A DNA stretch of 64,000 bases from Oasisia sp. SBJ-2009 (GCA_964017155.1 OZ024864.1:33560029-33624028); one strand, 5' to 3'. Counted from the first letter of the stretch, positions 22,886 to 36,578 are shown. Numbers and translations are program-made. Notes: a model not told the origin generated them from the letters alone.

Positions 22886-24215
22886 TTCTAAAGCATTGTC
22901 CGTCATTTCAAAACAATTGGAATTAATTGAAATGTCTAATAAAAAGATATGCCTTTAAACACTTTCCAACAATACATAATGTCCCGGATGCATGAATGTT
23001 CACTATAATTTGTTCCACAATTCCTGCGCCAAATCACCATCTATATAAGGGATTAGATAGATGGGTGATATTAGCACTAACAAACATTATTCCGATAATG
23101 CAGTGAGGGGGTAGAGGGAGGGAAGGAGAGGGATGAAGGAAGGAGAGGGAGAGAGGGGAGACTGAGGGGAGAGACTAACGGTAGAAAAAAAGAGCGTGCT
23201 TTTATGTGTAAGAGATTGTGTTGTGTGGGTATACTGTTGTCATCGTCACATTTCTTTTTTGTATTAATCTGCACCCTCCTTCCGAAGAAGACTTTATATT
23301 AGCATAGACATTACCGATAATATAAAGTTTCTTACTGATTTTTGAGCAAAAATATAGTATATTATCATCAAACACGTGCGCAGCGTACACTAACATTATC
23401 ACGTCACGTAACCTCTTGCATATCACCGGTGTGTCCACACAAAATGGGATCAGTTTGATATAGCATATATGATGCCGCCCATACGTTACCATTATAAATA
23501 CTATTGGCAATGGTTATGCTTGACTAAGGTCACGTGCAGCAATTGATTGTCACGTACACAAACCGCAACGTAACGGTTTAGTAAAGTAATTTGATTTTAT
23601 ATCTATTTTTGATAAACCATTACTAATTCAAAATTGTTAAAGCAAGATATTTAAAATATTTAAGAATCGCATAATAATTCAGCCTGCGTCTGATCTAACA
23701 CTTGATCGAAGGAAGCATAGACCTCTATTCCAACGAGTAATACAGTCACAGAAAAAGCACCTATTCCCCATATTTGTATTTACTGTTGGGGTAAAATGTA
23801 AAACACAACCAGATGATCGATGCTGCATAGGTTTTCTAATAGAAGCAAAGAAAATGTTACGCTCTCTGATAGAAGTAAGCAATGAATGTAAATACGGCAC
23901 ACACGTACACGCACACCCCCCCCCCCCACACACACACACACACACACAGTGGTAGGAGGTAATGTAAGCTTTATGAAGCTTGTCACAGCCCGGGCCATTT
24001 TTACGGTTTATCGTAAAATTGGCATATCCATTTCTTTGGAACAGTAAACCCGAAGGTTTGAAAAGAGAATCACTGTTAAACACATTTGCTGACGGAAGTG
24101 TTAGTATTGTATATATTAGAACTAAAATATAATATCTATTCGTCAAACAAATATTCTGCAATTAATTAAAGAGCATAGAGCCAAGTGGAGCCTTAGCAGT
24201 GTATTGGCTGGGTAT
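22886..24215. other. Nothing firmly recognised
   Basis: A GA-rich stretch (23100-23175), a C run followed by (CA)n at about 23925-23948, and otherwise unique-looking AT-rich sequence. No supported gene. Confidence 0.5.
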
Positions 24216-24705
24216 ACACCTTAAAGAGTATATAGATCTGCTCCGCCTTTACCCACCTTAAATGTCATGGTGCTGATTCACGTCCTGGTAATCTACCCGG
24301 AGAGACAAGCCGTCAATCGATGCCTTTTCGAAGACTTTCAATGTTATTAGTTAGATCATTTCTTTCAAATTAAACCATTATTTAGAACTGTATCAGCTTA
24401 GAACACGTTAAATGCGCTTCTTTCGAGTTTGACCCGGCTCGGCGCAACATAATCGGCACATCTCATGATCGTTCGACAGACAGCCAAACGTGCTCGAACA
24501 GCGAGTCTCTGCCACGCCCCACGACCGTCGCCCGGTCCAAAATTACGCAACATGTACTGGAGCGCCAGCGACCGAAGTCGCTTCGATCAGCGCAGCAACT
24601 TGTCTCTTGCCGCATCTATTCACGCCTCGAAGTGCTGACCCAGGGAATATCATCGGGCAACCAGAACGTGTTTACAAACACGCCGAACGCTGATATAACC
24701 ATGTG

Positions 24706-24841
<136 letters not shown>

Positions 24842-24916
24842 AGAGAGGGTCTACATAAAACAGCGGTCTACATAAGCCGGTCCTTGTGCATAATCGGTCG
24901 ACATAAGCTGCCTTTA

Positions 24917-24966
<50 letters not shown>

Positions 24967-24968
<2 letters not shown>

Positions 24969-25395
24969 CTAGAAGAGTGAGTGGGTGTAGTGAAGTAAGA
25001 ATTATGCACATGTCGGTTTTATATAAAGGTGGAAGGGATTTCAGAATGTATGGTCATGGTTTCATTTATATGGATTTTTCTAATTTCTATGTAACATAGA
25101 GTAACTAAGAAATTAGATCAACCGTAACATATTACTATATAGTTTTATATTTATTCTCTAGACTCTCTGCTGTGAACGTTCACGTGTTATTTACACAAAA
25201 ACAATTCCACTCCCTTGGAAGAAAGATTCAAATTTATTGAAACATAATTGTCAAAACATTTCATAAATGGCAAACATTACTTTGTTGATACAGTTCATTA
25301 AACGCGTACAACAGTGCAACACTGGAATATGGGCCTTACTTACCCCTTGACTTCTTAATATCATTACTGCAGTCCTCAACATATTCTAAATTATA
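24967..25395 (+). repeat. Dispersed repeat family C, copy 2
   Basis: Closely matches 18090-18530 in the same orientation, from GAGTGGGTGTAGTGAAGTAA to CTGCAGTCCTCAACATATTC. It lies between the two inverted arms. Confidence 0.9.
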
Positions 25396-25405
25396 AGCTG
25401 ACCTC

Positions 25406-25632
<227 letters not shown>

Positions 25633-25902
25633 AGCGTTCGGCTTGTTTATAAACACGTTCCGGTTGCCCGATGATATTCCCTGGGTCAGCACTTCGAGGC
25701 GTGAATAGATGCGGCAAGATACAAGTTGCTGCGCTGATCGAAGCGCCATCGGTCGCTGACACTCCCGTACATGTTGCGTAATTTTGTACCGGGCGACGTT
25801 CGTGGGACGTGGCAGCGATTGGCTGTCCGCGCGGACGTGAACCAGCACCGTGACATTTAAGGTGGGTAAAAGCGGAGCAGAATTATATACTCTTTAAGGT
25901 GT

Positions 25903-26837
25903 TAATTTACCCATGCATGATTTGTTATGTTCCTTATCATGACTTTCTAATAGCCAAGGATGCACAAAGCATCTGTATTGTGTTACTGGGCCTCTCTAAG
26001 GGCTGCTTAATTGGGGGACCAGTAATTACTGGGTTCGCGCTAGGCTTTCGCCACACACTTATTTTTTTACAGATTGGCGAAACGAAAAATGCACGTTATC
26101 GGCAATTTGGCGAAAGATGAAATGCGGAACGGACGAATCTGTAATTTCATTCGAATCGAATATCCTAGAAATTTCGAAAAAGAATCGAATCGAATATGAA
26201 TATTCAGTGGCTTCAAATATGATTAGAATACTGAAGACTGAACGGTATCGGGATGTCTTGCCGGGACACGGCGTCATCCCGTGGCCGTGGCTACAACGCA
26301 TCGATCTTTTGGTTTTCTGACCTAACCATGAAAACAACGTCTTATTTATAGCCGCCAAGCATATCCTCACATATCCTATGCACATATACACATACTAGTT
26401 TACAAATAAAATAATTTTCATTCCTGTGAAGAATAAAATACAGAAAACAGACTCGCGCCAAACTCGTACGCGATCTACATCGGTAAATTATCGCAGGCGA
26501 CGTTAAATAAACGACCTTCACAAATTTCGGTTTTATGCTGACCCTAAAGTAACCGTAGCCATAATTAAGCCTAAGTTAATTTTTATTAATCCTAAATTTA
26601 CCCGAAACTTTTATTTTAACCACAACTGCCGGATAGTGAAATATCACTTTTAAGCAGTATAACAGTAACACTTGAAGACTTGAAGGAAGACTTGGAAATT
26701 TTTTATTTTATATAATTATGTACATACTATTTTATGTAAATTGTTTATTTTATGTAAATACATGTATCATTGTGTTACACACTGCGTTAACCTCTCTGCA
26801 GTATATTTCATCCTGAGACAGCAACATATCAATGTCA
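25903..26837. other. Nothing firmly recognised
   Basis: Contains repeated ATTCGAATCGAATA-type motifs near 26145-26205 that could be a small transposon end, but no matching TIR or TSD was found. Confidence 0.45.
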
Positions 26838-27115
26838 CAAGGTTCCCATATTATCACAAGGTTCCCATATGTCACAAGGTTCCCATATTGTCACAAGGTT
26901 CCCATATGTCACAATATTCCCATATTGTAACAAGGTTCCCATATCGTCACAAGGTTCCCATATGTCACAAGGTTCCCATATGTCACAAGGTTCTCATATT
27001 GTCACAAGGTTCCCATTTTGTCACAAGGTTCCCATATCGTCACAAGATTTTCATATCATCACAAGATTCCCAAATTGTAACAAGGTTCAGGTATTGTCAC
27101 AAGGTTCCCGTATTC
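26838..27115 (+). repeat. 18-19-bp minisatellite
   Basis: About 15 units of GTCACAAGGTTCCCATAT and variants. Confidence 0.95.
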
Positions 27116-27199
27116 CTTTTCGTAAATATTCTGAAAAAGGCTGATTAGTGAGACCTCATGAGATCATACCATTGTAAACACAACCTACCTGTAGACAGA

Positions 27200-28332
27200 G
27201 CAGCTAATGACTAGACCACCCTGCTGAATGTAACTAGACCACCCTGCTGAGTGTGTCTAGACCACCCTGCTGAGTGTTTCTAGACCACCCTGCTGAGTGT
27301 GTCTAGACCGCCCTGCTGAGTGTGTCTAGACCGCCCTGTTGAGTGTGTCTAGACCGCCCTGCTGAGTGTGACTAGACCGCCCTGTTGAGTGTTTCTAGAC
27401 CGCCCTGTTGAGTGTGTCTAGACCACCCTGCTGAGTGTGTCTAGACCACCCTGCTGAGTGTGTCTAGACCGCCCTGTTGAGTGTGTCTAGACCGCCCTGC
27501 TGAGTGTGTCTAGACCGCCCTATTGAGTGTGTCTAGAACGCCCTGCTGAGTGTGTCTAGACCGCCCTGTTGAGTGTGTCTAGACCACCCTGCTGAGTGCG
27601 TCTAGACCACCCTGCTGAGTGTGTCTAGACCGCCCTGCTCAGTGTGTCTAGACCGCCCTGTTGAGTGTGTCTAGACCGCCCTGTTGAGTGCGTCTAGACC
27701 ACCCTGCTGAGTGCGTCTAGACCACCCTGCTGAGTGCGTCTAGACCACCCTACTGAGTGCGTCTAGACCACCCTGCTGAGTGCGTCTAGACCACCCTGCT
27801 GAGTGCGTCTAGACCACCCTGCTGAGTGCGTCTAGACCACCCTGTTGAGTGCGTCTAGACCACCCTGCTGAGTGTGTCTAGACCACCCTGTTGAGTGCGT
27901 CTAGACCACCCTGCTGAGTGCGTCTAGACCACCCTGCTGAGTGCGTCTAGACCACCCTGCTGAGTGTGTCTAGACTACCCTGTTGAGTGTGTCTAGACCA
28001 CCCTGCTGAGTGTGTCTAGACCACCTGAGTGCGTCTAGACCACCCTGCTGAGTGCGTCTAGACCACCCTGCTGAGTGCGTCTAGACCACCCTGTTGAGTG
28101 TGTCTAGACCACCCTGTTGAGTGTGTCTAGACCACCCTGCTGAGTGTGTCTAGACCACCCTGCTGAGTGTGTCTAGACCACCCTGCTGAGTGTGTCTAGA
28201 TCACTCTGCTGAGTGCGTCTAGACCACCCTGCTGAGTGCGTCTAGACCACCCTACTGAGTGCGTCTAGACCGCCCTGTTGAGTGTGACTAGACCACCCTG
28301 CTGAGTGTGTCTAGACCACCCTGCTGAGTGCA
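27200..28332 (+). repeat. 23-bp minisatellite before exon 14
   Basis: About 49 units of TCTAGACCACCCTGCTGAGT plus GTG, ending about 36 bp before the exon-14 acceptor. Each unit has an XbaI site (TCTAGA). There are no unique spacers, so it is not a CRISPR array. Confidence 0.95.
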
Positions 28333-28368
28333 GAACTTACCTGTTCTTACCTGCGTTCTTTCCTTCAG

Positions 28369-28627
28369 GGGGCCCCTCCCTACCTGGACCAGCCCAGCCA
28401 TCCGCCCCCGCCCAGTTCTACCTCCGGGAGACCAGTGCCTACTTTCTATGGGGCTGGGGGTCAAGTAGTCGCCCCTCCCCCGGCTGACCAGCACTACGGG
28501 GTGAACATGACTGATGCCGGTCAACTCGGGTTTGACCAGCCAGGACTTATGGCCGGCCCCGGGTATGACCAAACCATGCCTCAAGTCACAACAGCTGGGG
28601 CCCAATATGGACTCTTGCCTAATGGAG
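28369..28627 (+). CDS. Exon 14, Pro/Gly-rich segment
   Basis: The exon lies between TTTCCTTCAG and GTAGGG and gives 86 codons plus one base. The peptide begins GAPPYLDQPSHPPPPSSTSG and continues rich in Pro, Gly, Tyr and Gln (DQPGLMAGPGYDQTMPQVTT), so it is probably disordered. Phase-0 entry fits exon 13. Confidence 0.85.
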
Positions 28628-29634
28628 GTAGGGGGTATTTCTTGATACTGCTTTATAAATATATAAATTTGTATACATGTTGCGTACACCTGTAGTTTAA
28701 AAAAATACTGCAGTTTTATGTTTTAGTGTCTATGACGATTTTAATGATCTTAATCTATTAGTGTATGTGATTTGTTTTTTTAATGATTAAACCTGCAAAG
28801 CGCCTTTGAGTAATTTTGGCTGAAAATGGCCCTATAAAGATGTTCATATTATTGTCATTATCATATTTTCATGATATAATTGGATTTCAAAAAGTTGACG
28901 TTATGTTGAAATTGCATGTGGGTGCAGTAGGTTGCCTGAAGGTTTTGGTAATTGTGAGAATGGAATGTACGATAGTTGTAGCTTTGTAAAAGAGGACCTG
29001 CAAAGTAGCTTTGACTGAGAGGTGCAGGGCATGTAGTTTTTAGCACAGCTGCACAGGCATGGTATATTTGCTGTTAAAACCTGGCTCTCAACATTGGGGA
29101 CTGCGTATCCATCGTGAATCTGATAATCATGTTAATGTCAGTCCTGTCTCAATTTGGGACATAAAAGAACCACTGAGGACGACAAGTACCCTTGCAGTGA
29201 CCACCCTCAGTGCCAACATAGAAAGGTCGGCTTGGTGTAAATGTTGTGAAAAAGACTGATTAGTTCAATGAGACTTCATAGGATCATAACATTGTAACAA
29301 CAACATATAATAATAATAATAATATTATTTATTATTTACAAAGCGCAGTATCCAAATATGCTCAAAGCGCTGTACAATAAAATATAAAGCTATTTACTAT
29401 GTGTTAAAACTAATATTAATAATAATAAATACAACTGTAAAATTAACTTTCAAATAAACAAAAATGTAGAAACGTTAAATTATTCATATTAAAACTGTTA
29501 ATTAAATATTATATAGAATTAACGACGAAGAATAAAATAAATAAATCAATAAATACATCAAACTAATATATAGACATATGCCGAAGGGAGGAGACAACGA
29601 GAACTTACGTGTTCTTTTCTCGCGCTGTTTGCAG
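28628..29634 (+). other. Intron with degraded SINE/LINE-type tails
   Basis: An AAAGCGCCTTTGAG...CCCTATAAAGATG-type sequence followed by ATTATT lies at about 28795-28860, and the opposite-strand equivalent (ATAATAATAATA, then AAAGCGCAGTATCC) at about 29308-29390. These resemble the 3' tails of retroposons. No gene seen. Confidence 0.45.
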
Positions 29635-30020
29635 CTCAGAGCACCACAGCGCCACCTGGTGGTGATTTATTCCAACCGAATCAACAACAATACCAGCTGA
29701 ATCAACAACAATTCCCACAGAATCGACAACAATTCCCACAGAATCAACAACCTGTGTTCGTTCAGGCGCCTGGTGGATTCATGATTCCCACAGCCCAGGG
29801 AGCGACCCCTGCTCCCGGGCAAGTCCTCCAGCAGGGAGCTGGTCCCCAGGGGGCTGGGGTGACATTCGTGCCCCGGCCACTCCTGGGGGCCAGTACCTGG
29901 TGTCCACCCCCACGACCACCACCCCCATCGCGGGGCCAGGACAGGTGTTCCTGCAGGCGACACCAGATGGCAGGACCACTCACCCGGTGATGTTCAGCAC
30001 TCCGATCAGTCCAGCGGCAG
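29635..30020 (+). CDS. Exon 15, Gln/Pro-rich segment with an apparent frameshift
   Basis: The exon lies between CTGTTTGCAG and GTAAGT. Entry joins the G of exon 14 (Ala, then [20 protein letters not shown] and [20 protein letters not shown]). That frame is convincing to TFVP at about 29873. The next convincing frame ([20 protein letters not shown], then [20 protein letters not shown]) is shifted by one missing base, or two extra, at the C4 run 29871-29874. Without the shift, translation stops at TGA 29988-29990. The second frame's exit phase fits the next exon. It may be an assembly error or a real lesion. Confidence 0.8.
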
Positions 30021-30105
30021 GTAAGTGTCATTGCCAACCTCGATATACACCGAGTCGTAATCTGTGCTTTTTTTGGACTTGTTTTAATCAGTGTTTATGT
30101 TTTAG

Positions 30106-30239
<134 letters not shown>

Positions 30240-30721
30240 TCAATCCAGTATTAAATGGTTCATTCAACACATGAGAAAGTCATCTGATGATTTATAATAA
30301 TAATAACATCTGGACAGTGGATAGCAGTTAGCAGTAATCAGTTAGAACACTAGATATTGGCACAGCAACAGAAAATGAATGACACCTGATTCCACGGAGG
30401 TCACCTTTACGGTAGAAACAGGATATTCATTAAAGTAATCGTGAAAGTACCAGTATTCATGATTACATTCTAAAGTAATCGTACTCGTACTCGAGTACAT
30501 TCTAAAGTAATCGTACTCGTACTTGAGTACGTTTGTTTTCTGAGTACTCGTACTCATGCATGTTCAAAGTAATCGTACTCGTACTCGAGTACATTTGTAT
30601 TGTACTCACTCCATCTCTGAATTATTACCATGATATTGACTTTGGCTACATGTGTCGCACATATAAAATATCATACATGTCAGACCCATGTTAATTGTCA
30701 CTTTGTTTCTTTTATAGGCAG

Positions 30722-30753
30722 ATGTGGATGTACAGCAAAATGCCAGGAAGCTG
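30722..30753 (+). CDS. Exon 16, 32-bp microexon
   Basis: Using the AG of TTATAGGCAG (ending 30721), two bases complete an Asp codon with the G of exon 15, then ten codons follow (VDVQQNARKL) to donor GTATGC in phase 0. Using the AG four bases upstream would shift the frame and reach a stop at 30777. The phase match and coiled-coil character favour the downstream acceptor. Confidence 0.65.
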
Positions 30754-33214
30754 GTATGCAGTATCATCAAAGAGAGTGAACTCACACAATGTCATCGATA
30801 TCCAAGCTGGTCATGACATCCACCGTTCCATCACCAACTGCAAAGCTAGTCAGGCGTCACCATATTCGCATGTCAAGCACTCTGCATTCTACATTCTAGT
30901 CAGTCAGGGTATCTGCCCGGCATGGAAGCCAGTATACACACCACCAGCACTGCGGAGTACATTCGAATATTTGACATTTAATATGCAGCATCTTGCACGG
31001 CTCATAGTTGTATAGTCCTATCCACAAATACAACTGTCCTGTAACTTGTTGAACTAGTGTTAGTAAGCATTGTTCAGTTTCTTGTTGACCTGTAAAGAAA
31101 AACATGTATTCAATTTCAGTAAACAAACAACATGCATCATGGTAGTGGAGTTGGGAGTAAATAATGATGCCATGCAATAACTACTACATGATGTACACAT
31201 TTTCATTTTTGACATTTTATGTCAAACATGAATATGTGAGGTTGTCTGGTCAACGCAAATGTTGGAAATGACAAAATCAGGTTATTGTGATGCCAACAGC
31301 ACATTCCCTCAGAAAATATTCAAACATTCATAATATGTATGTCTACCTTCTTCAAAACTGTAAATACTATTGATTTCTTGAGTCACCGCTTCAGTATTTC
31401 CCCTGCTATATGATGACTGAGGTGGACTACATCAGTGTTTTTCTAAGTCATTTTGCACAAAATATGCCAGGATGGCCACCTCATAGGTATTTCTTGCTAT
31501 AAACATGTTTACACTTTTAGCTGTGCATTTGTATCCTCTCTATTTCCCAGGGAATAAGTTAAAGCATCCTTCAAAATGCACCATTTTGAAGGTAATTTTA
31601 ACAATTGATCTATGTAGCCATGCCCCACGACTCACACAGTGTATGTGCATTAATGTCTGTGTTGACACACTGGGTATAATATGCATTATACAACAGCAAA
31701 GGTTATTCTAGTTTTCCATGTTCAAGATAATATGTTAATGAACACAAATGCATATTTAAATGGACATATTAAAATATTTTTGATAATTTATACATTGTTG
31801 ATTGTTAAAATGTTTAAATTACCTGGCTTGATCAGATGTGAGCCTCCCGCAGACTACGTATCATCACTGCATCTGCCATACCCATGTGACTATCTTAATA
31901 TTAGCCTCTCCTCTGCCTTGTGTCACTTTTGCATTGTAGTATGGCCTGTAGCAATATTATAATTCGAATATATTATGCATTCATATAATGCTGTGATGAA
32001 AATTTTGATAAATATTTGAAAACAGCTGGAACGTGTGAGTTGAAAGATACCAGGTACATAGACTACAGCCAGGCATTGACTACAATGGAGACAAGTGCAA
32101 GAATGTTATATGTAATACTTGCATGATATAATGTACACCTACTGTATTAACATTTTATTTTCATGTTTATTTTTTATTGAAAAAAATCATCACCATCAAT
32201 CATCACTGTTATAAAAAATTAAATTATTTTGCATAGCATATAATAGAAATCAACAAAATTCAGTAATAGTACTGACATGTGAGTCGCAAAAAACTTTTTT
32301 TTATAATTATGAAATATAATATAATTCTCCGTTTGACGTTCTGTTACACGAGATAACGGATGCTCCCCCTAAAAAGACAACGTTTCTTGCCCGACCGACA
32401 AGAGCCAAGCCTTGCCCCCAAGCTATTACCAGTCTCCCATGTCAATTTTATTTTTAATTTCGTCCCTCACGTCATCTATTCTCTCTGGATATGTACTTTC
32501 GCAATTACTAAGTTTATTAACAAGATCCTGCGTAATCAAATACAATACCGGTACATATCAAAACAGGTTGTGATGCTGAGCGATATCGATGGTGACTGTC
32601 AACTCAAAGACAAAGTCAAACTGGCTTGCCTTGTCAGTGACACTCAGACTTATATTTATTATAATCTTACAAGTTAGAGAATCCGCGTCGAGTCAACGTT
32701 CACAAGAGTGAATTAGCCCCTGACTACTCGCTCTTGTTGCTGACTGCGTTAATGCACTTAATGCGTACCTTCATAGAAGAATCACTGCCTTTGACTTGCA
32801 ATCTTAGTCATGACGCGCAAAAGCACGTGCGATTTGTTATTGTACCGTAGTAAGTCGATCTCGCATAAAACACGTGACCCAAAAAGCACAGGGCGTCGGC
32901 AGCTGCTGATTGTTTCGCCAGTTATACCCGGTGTAACGGCGATTCTTTTTTTACAATTATAAAATGACAAGTACGCATTAAAAAAATTAACTGACTGTGC
33001 ATACTAGTTAAACTATTAACACATTACACATCTGGTAATAAAAGAACCGGTTTGGCGATTAGCAAACGAGTGGATTGAGTACCTTTAAAACCATCTGCCG
33101 ACAACTTGTGAAACCATCCATATGCACGAACGTGTAAGCATCAATCGTTTTTCAGTGCATATGTATGTTGCTTCATGCTACTAAGGTTGTATCACACAGC
33201 AGTGTGGCACTATG
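30754..33214 (+). other. Intron without recognised element
   Basis: AT-rich. A 105-codon open frame at 32360-32677 has no splice context or recognisable similarity, and I do not call it. Confidence 0.5.
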
Positions 33215-33705
33215 GTATGCGTTTAATAATCTTTTTTGTATCTACAAGGTAACGTTTGCCATTTATGATATGTTTTGACAATTATATTTCAGTCAATTTG
33301 AATATTTCTTCCAATGGAGTGGAAATATTTGTGTAAATAGCACGTAAACATTCACAGGAGAGATTAGAGAATACATATAAAACGAATAGTAATATGTTAC
33401 GGTTGATCTAATTTCTTAGTTAAAGTATTATTAATAACAAATTTCTGTATATATGAAACCATGATCATACATTCTTAAATCCCCTCCACCTTTATATATG
33501 ACTGATCTGTGTATAATTCTAACTTCACTACTCCTGCCATCTCTTCGAGCTGTCCAGATATGCATTTGTTTATGGCATCTAGACTGCCTTGGGAATGGAA
33601 CATAGCATTAATGTCGTACTTTTACACACAAAAACCTATATTACTACAGTTACTACTCAACCCAATATGCTCACAGGTGATACATAAAACACTGGACATA
33701 GTTTA
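33215..33705 (-). repeat. Dispersed repeat family C, copy 3 (reversed)
   Basis: On the minus strand this parallels 17968-18440, including TAGTAATATAGGTTTTTGTG, TGTTCCATTCCCAAGGCA and AAATTAGATCAACCGTAACA. It is more diverged than the other two copies. Confidence 0.8.
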
Positions 33706-34624
33706 TCACCTTACAATGTTGTAGCTACCATCTTGTCACAACATAATGAATGACCTGTGTCAGGTCATATTTTCAAGGGTTGACATGGTAACACAATAAA
33801 ACAAACGTATTGAAGAATGCTGTGCAAAGTGTGGACACACAACTTATAACCAGTCACAAACACTATTTCAGTAGACAGTTCAGCAGAATAAAAATAACAT
33901 ATCAACTAAATAAAACAGCCCACCAGAATACTGATGGCCCACTTAAATAAAGGTAAACCACCAAAATATACATCCCAACAGAACAAAGATAGCCCACCAG
34001 AATAAAGATAACCCACCAACATATTAAGTCCACTAGAATAAGGTAGCCCACCAGAATTTAGACAACCCACTGGATCTCGCATCAAGTTGGTTTTCAACAT
34101 TAGCTAACATATGTATAACCATATGGACAACAGTGAAACCTTACTTAGCCATCGAGATTCTACATATTCACTTAATGTGTAAATTAAACAGACACTGTAC
34201 AATGTCATCCATTCTGTGATAAATGACTCCTATATGCAAAGTAACACTTTTAAGAAACTGCAAGACAATCGCATGTTTATACAGATGTATGTTTTAACCG
34301 TGCACGTCCTATAAGACATTTGAGTCAAGCAGCAGCATGATGAGAACAAAATCTCTCTGCTTGCCAGTATCAGCAGTACTTCAAACAATGTCCCTCACAA
34401 CTGCTGTTAGCAATATCACTTTGGTTGTATTATTCAAACCATATCTCATCTCATGGCCAGTTGAACACAGTGCCAAAAAAAATATTTACATAATTTTATT
34501 ATAAATATTATATGTACAAGCAAGTGTTTTCATATTTTTAGTACATGTCTGGTCTGTGACATGAGTCATTTACAAGTATACACCTCATACAAATGTCTCT
34601 GACAACAGAACCATTAGTGCAAAG

Positions 34625-34905
34625 CAGTAATTTGTAATGGGAACCTACTGCATGGGAAAATTAAACATCAAAGGCCATTGCGGTTAACTCTGATTGCCTT
34701 GGCATTACTGCCAATCAATTTTTATTTTGAAACTGGATGTTCTGTTTATAGCTTGAATGAGTTGCAGGCAGAATCTTTCAAATTGCTAATTTTTTTCTGA
34801 GCTTAATAAAGTAACTACACACAAATGCTGGGTAATCAGGCAGTAAGCCTTCAACATGCATGTTGTAGTCATAAGAATAAAATAGTAAATGAAAACACCC
34901 TAGGA
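34625..34905 (+). mobile_element. MITE-like family B, copy 2
   Basis: Parallels 36165-36425, sharing AAATTAAACATCAAAGGCCA, CTGCCAATCAATTTTTATTT and CATGCATGTTGTAGTCATAA. Its left end is not clear. The flanking stretch 33706-34624 shows a diffuse AAATA/CCCACCA repeat at about 33910-34075 and no gene. Confidence 0.7.
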
Positions 34906-34989
34906 GTTGGTAACCCCACTAATATTAGGATAGTCAAATGTTAAAGTATGGTTTTAGAATGAAGCCCATTACACAAATATATAATGGGA

Positions 34990-35025
<36 letters not shown>

Positions 35026-35054
35026 TATGCATTCAGACTTCAACGTTACTCACC

Positions 35055-35088
<34 letters not shown>

Positions 35089-35416
35089 TTCTTTCTGACT
35101 GTTCTCGCGGCTTAGTTTAATGTTTGTGTACTTTTATCGATATTTTATTTAACCTATTTATTATACATACATATATATATATATTTATTTAGCTTCAATA
35201 ATTTGTGTTATTATATTTATATATATATTTTTTTTTATTGTTTATATACGTTACTAGTATATTTATGTTTTTCTTCTGGTGTGTATTTGTATTTTAGGAT
35301 TTTAATGTATGTAAAGCGCCACGAACAATTTCAAATTGGATGTGGCGCTATATTAAATAAAAAATATATTATTAAGCCTCATTGCCAACCTCGATATACA
35401 CCGAGTCGTAATCTGT

Positions 35417-35740
35417 CAAACACCTGAGATAAAATCTCAAGTAATAAAAAAATTCTTTTTGCAGTAAATTTCCGCACTTGCGCATTCATATCATCTCAAA
35501 ACAAAACTGATCTTTGCTTTACATATAGTGAAACCTGCCAATACGAGGATGTGCCAAAAGGATACTTCATAATGTGTCACTGTAATAATGTCCCAGTGAT
35601 ATTGCAGCAGCTGTTTCTGTTGTGAAAACATTCCTTGAATTTAATAAAGTTTATTTTGTATAGTGTCATACCCAGAGAAATCATAGCTAAGACACATACA
35701 GTAAAATAAGACAAATTTAACAAGGAGTTTTCGGATATAT
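35417..35740 (+). repeat. Dispersed repeat family D, copy 1
   Basis: Matches 36883-37190 over about 310 bp, including TGCAGTAAATTTCCGCACTT, GGATGTGCCAAAAGGATACT and TTTATTTTGTATAGTGTCAT. No coding capacity and unknown class. Just upstream (about 35383-35419) a 37-bp segment starting ATTGCCAACCTCGATATACA is also found at 30027-30064. Confidence 0.8.
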
Positions 35741-35968
35741 GAAAATGCACATATTTCACCCACTGCGAATTGTGCAGATTCACTCAGCATTCAGTAAAAA
35801 TATTATCTTTATTCAGTTGTTACTCAGTTAAATATTTTTTTGCTCACCGCTATCAGCATTACAAGATACAGTTATAGTGTCAGTGCATGTGTGATTTATA
35901 CCTTTCAAAAGGGTACTACCAGCGTCAATGAGTGAGGAAGTCACATTGTTGATGACGTTTTTCTGCAG

Positions 35969-36028
35969 GAGGATTATGCGAATAAACTACAGGTGACAAT
36001 TCACTCTCTCAAGTCAAGCCAATATGGG
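35969..36028 (+). CDS. Exon 17 (24 or 60 bp)
   Basis: The acceptor is TTTTTCTGCAG. Two donors fit phase 0: GTGACA after 24 bp (EDYANKLQ) or GTACGT after 60 bp (EDYANKLQVTIHSLKSSQYG). The longer form is preferred for its continuous coiled-coil-like sequence and donor. Entry matches exon 16. Confidence 0.65.
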
Positions 36029-36109
36029 GTACGTGCCACGCAACTATGTGCTTTCATATTCCAGATACTGTTTATAACATACAATAGTTCGTGCTAAGAC
36101 TATATCTTA

Positions 36110-36437
36110 AAGCAAGGGTGCCATCTTCTCTACTCAGAATTAGCCGAGCAATAATTGGTAACGAGAAGAAGTTTGCTGCTAGAACGTGGCAAAGTTAAAC
36201 ATCAAAGTGTATTGCAGTTAAATCTGCTCAGCTCGGTGTTATTGCTAATCAATTTTGTTTTGAAATTAGATGTTTTATTTACAATTTGAACGTGTTGCAG
36301 TGCAAACATTGTTCTGAGGTTATAAATTATCCAAACACAAATTGGCAGACAGTAAACCTTCAACACGCATGTTGTAGTCACAAGAACGTAATATTAAATG
36401 AATCATCAATTACAACCTGGAAGCTGGCACCATTGCT
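36110..36437 (+). mobile_element. MITE-like family B, copy 3
   Basis: Ends are inverted: AAAGCAAGGGTGCCA near 36113 and TGGCACCATTGCTTT near 36437. It is about 325 bp with no open frame. No convincing target duplication was found. It lies in the intron between exons 17 and 18. Confidence 0.75.
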
Positions 36438-36578
36438 TTGATAACATTACTGTATTGTATTTACTATATTTCTGTGTGAAAGTGTCGCTTAGCAGTAAGA
36501 TTGCTTTGTTTAAATGTAATGAAATGTAGTGGAATATATATTAAATATACTAAAATGTTAGTGTTACTGTTCCTTTAG

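Noticed and set aside
27200..28332. CRISPR-like regular repeats
   Set aside because: Units are contiguous with no unique spacers, in animal intron DNA; this is a minisatellite.
32360..32677. Open frame of 105 codons
   Set aside because: No coiled-coil character, splice support or recognised similarity; consistent with chance.
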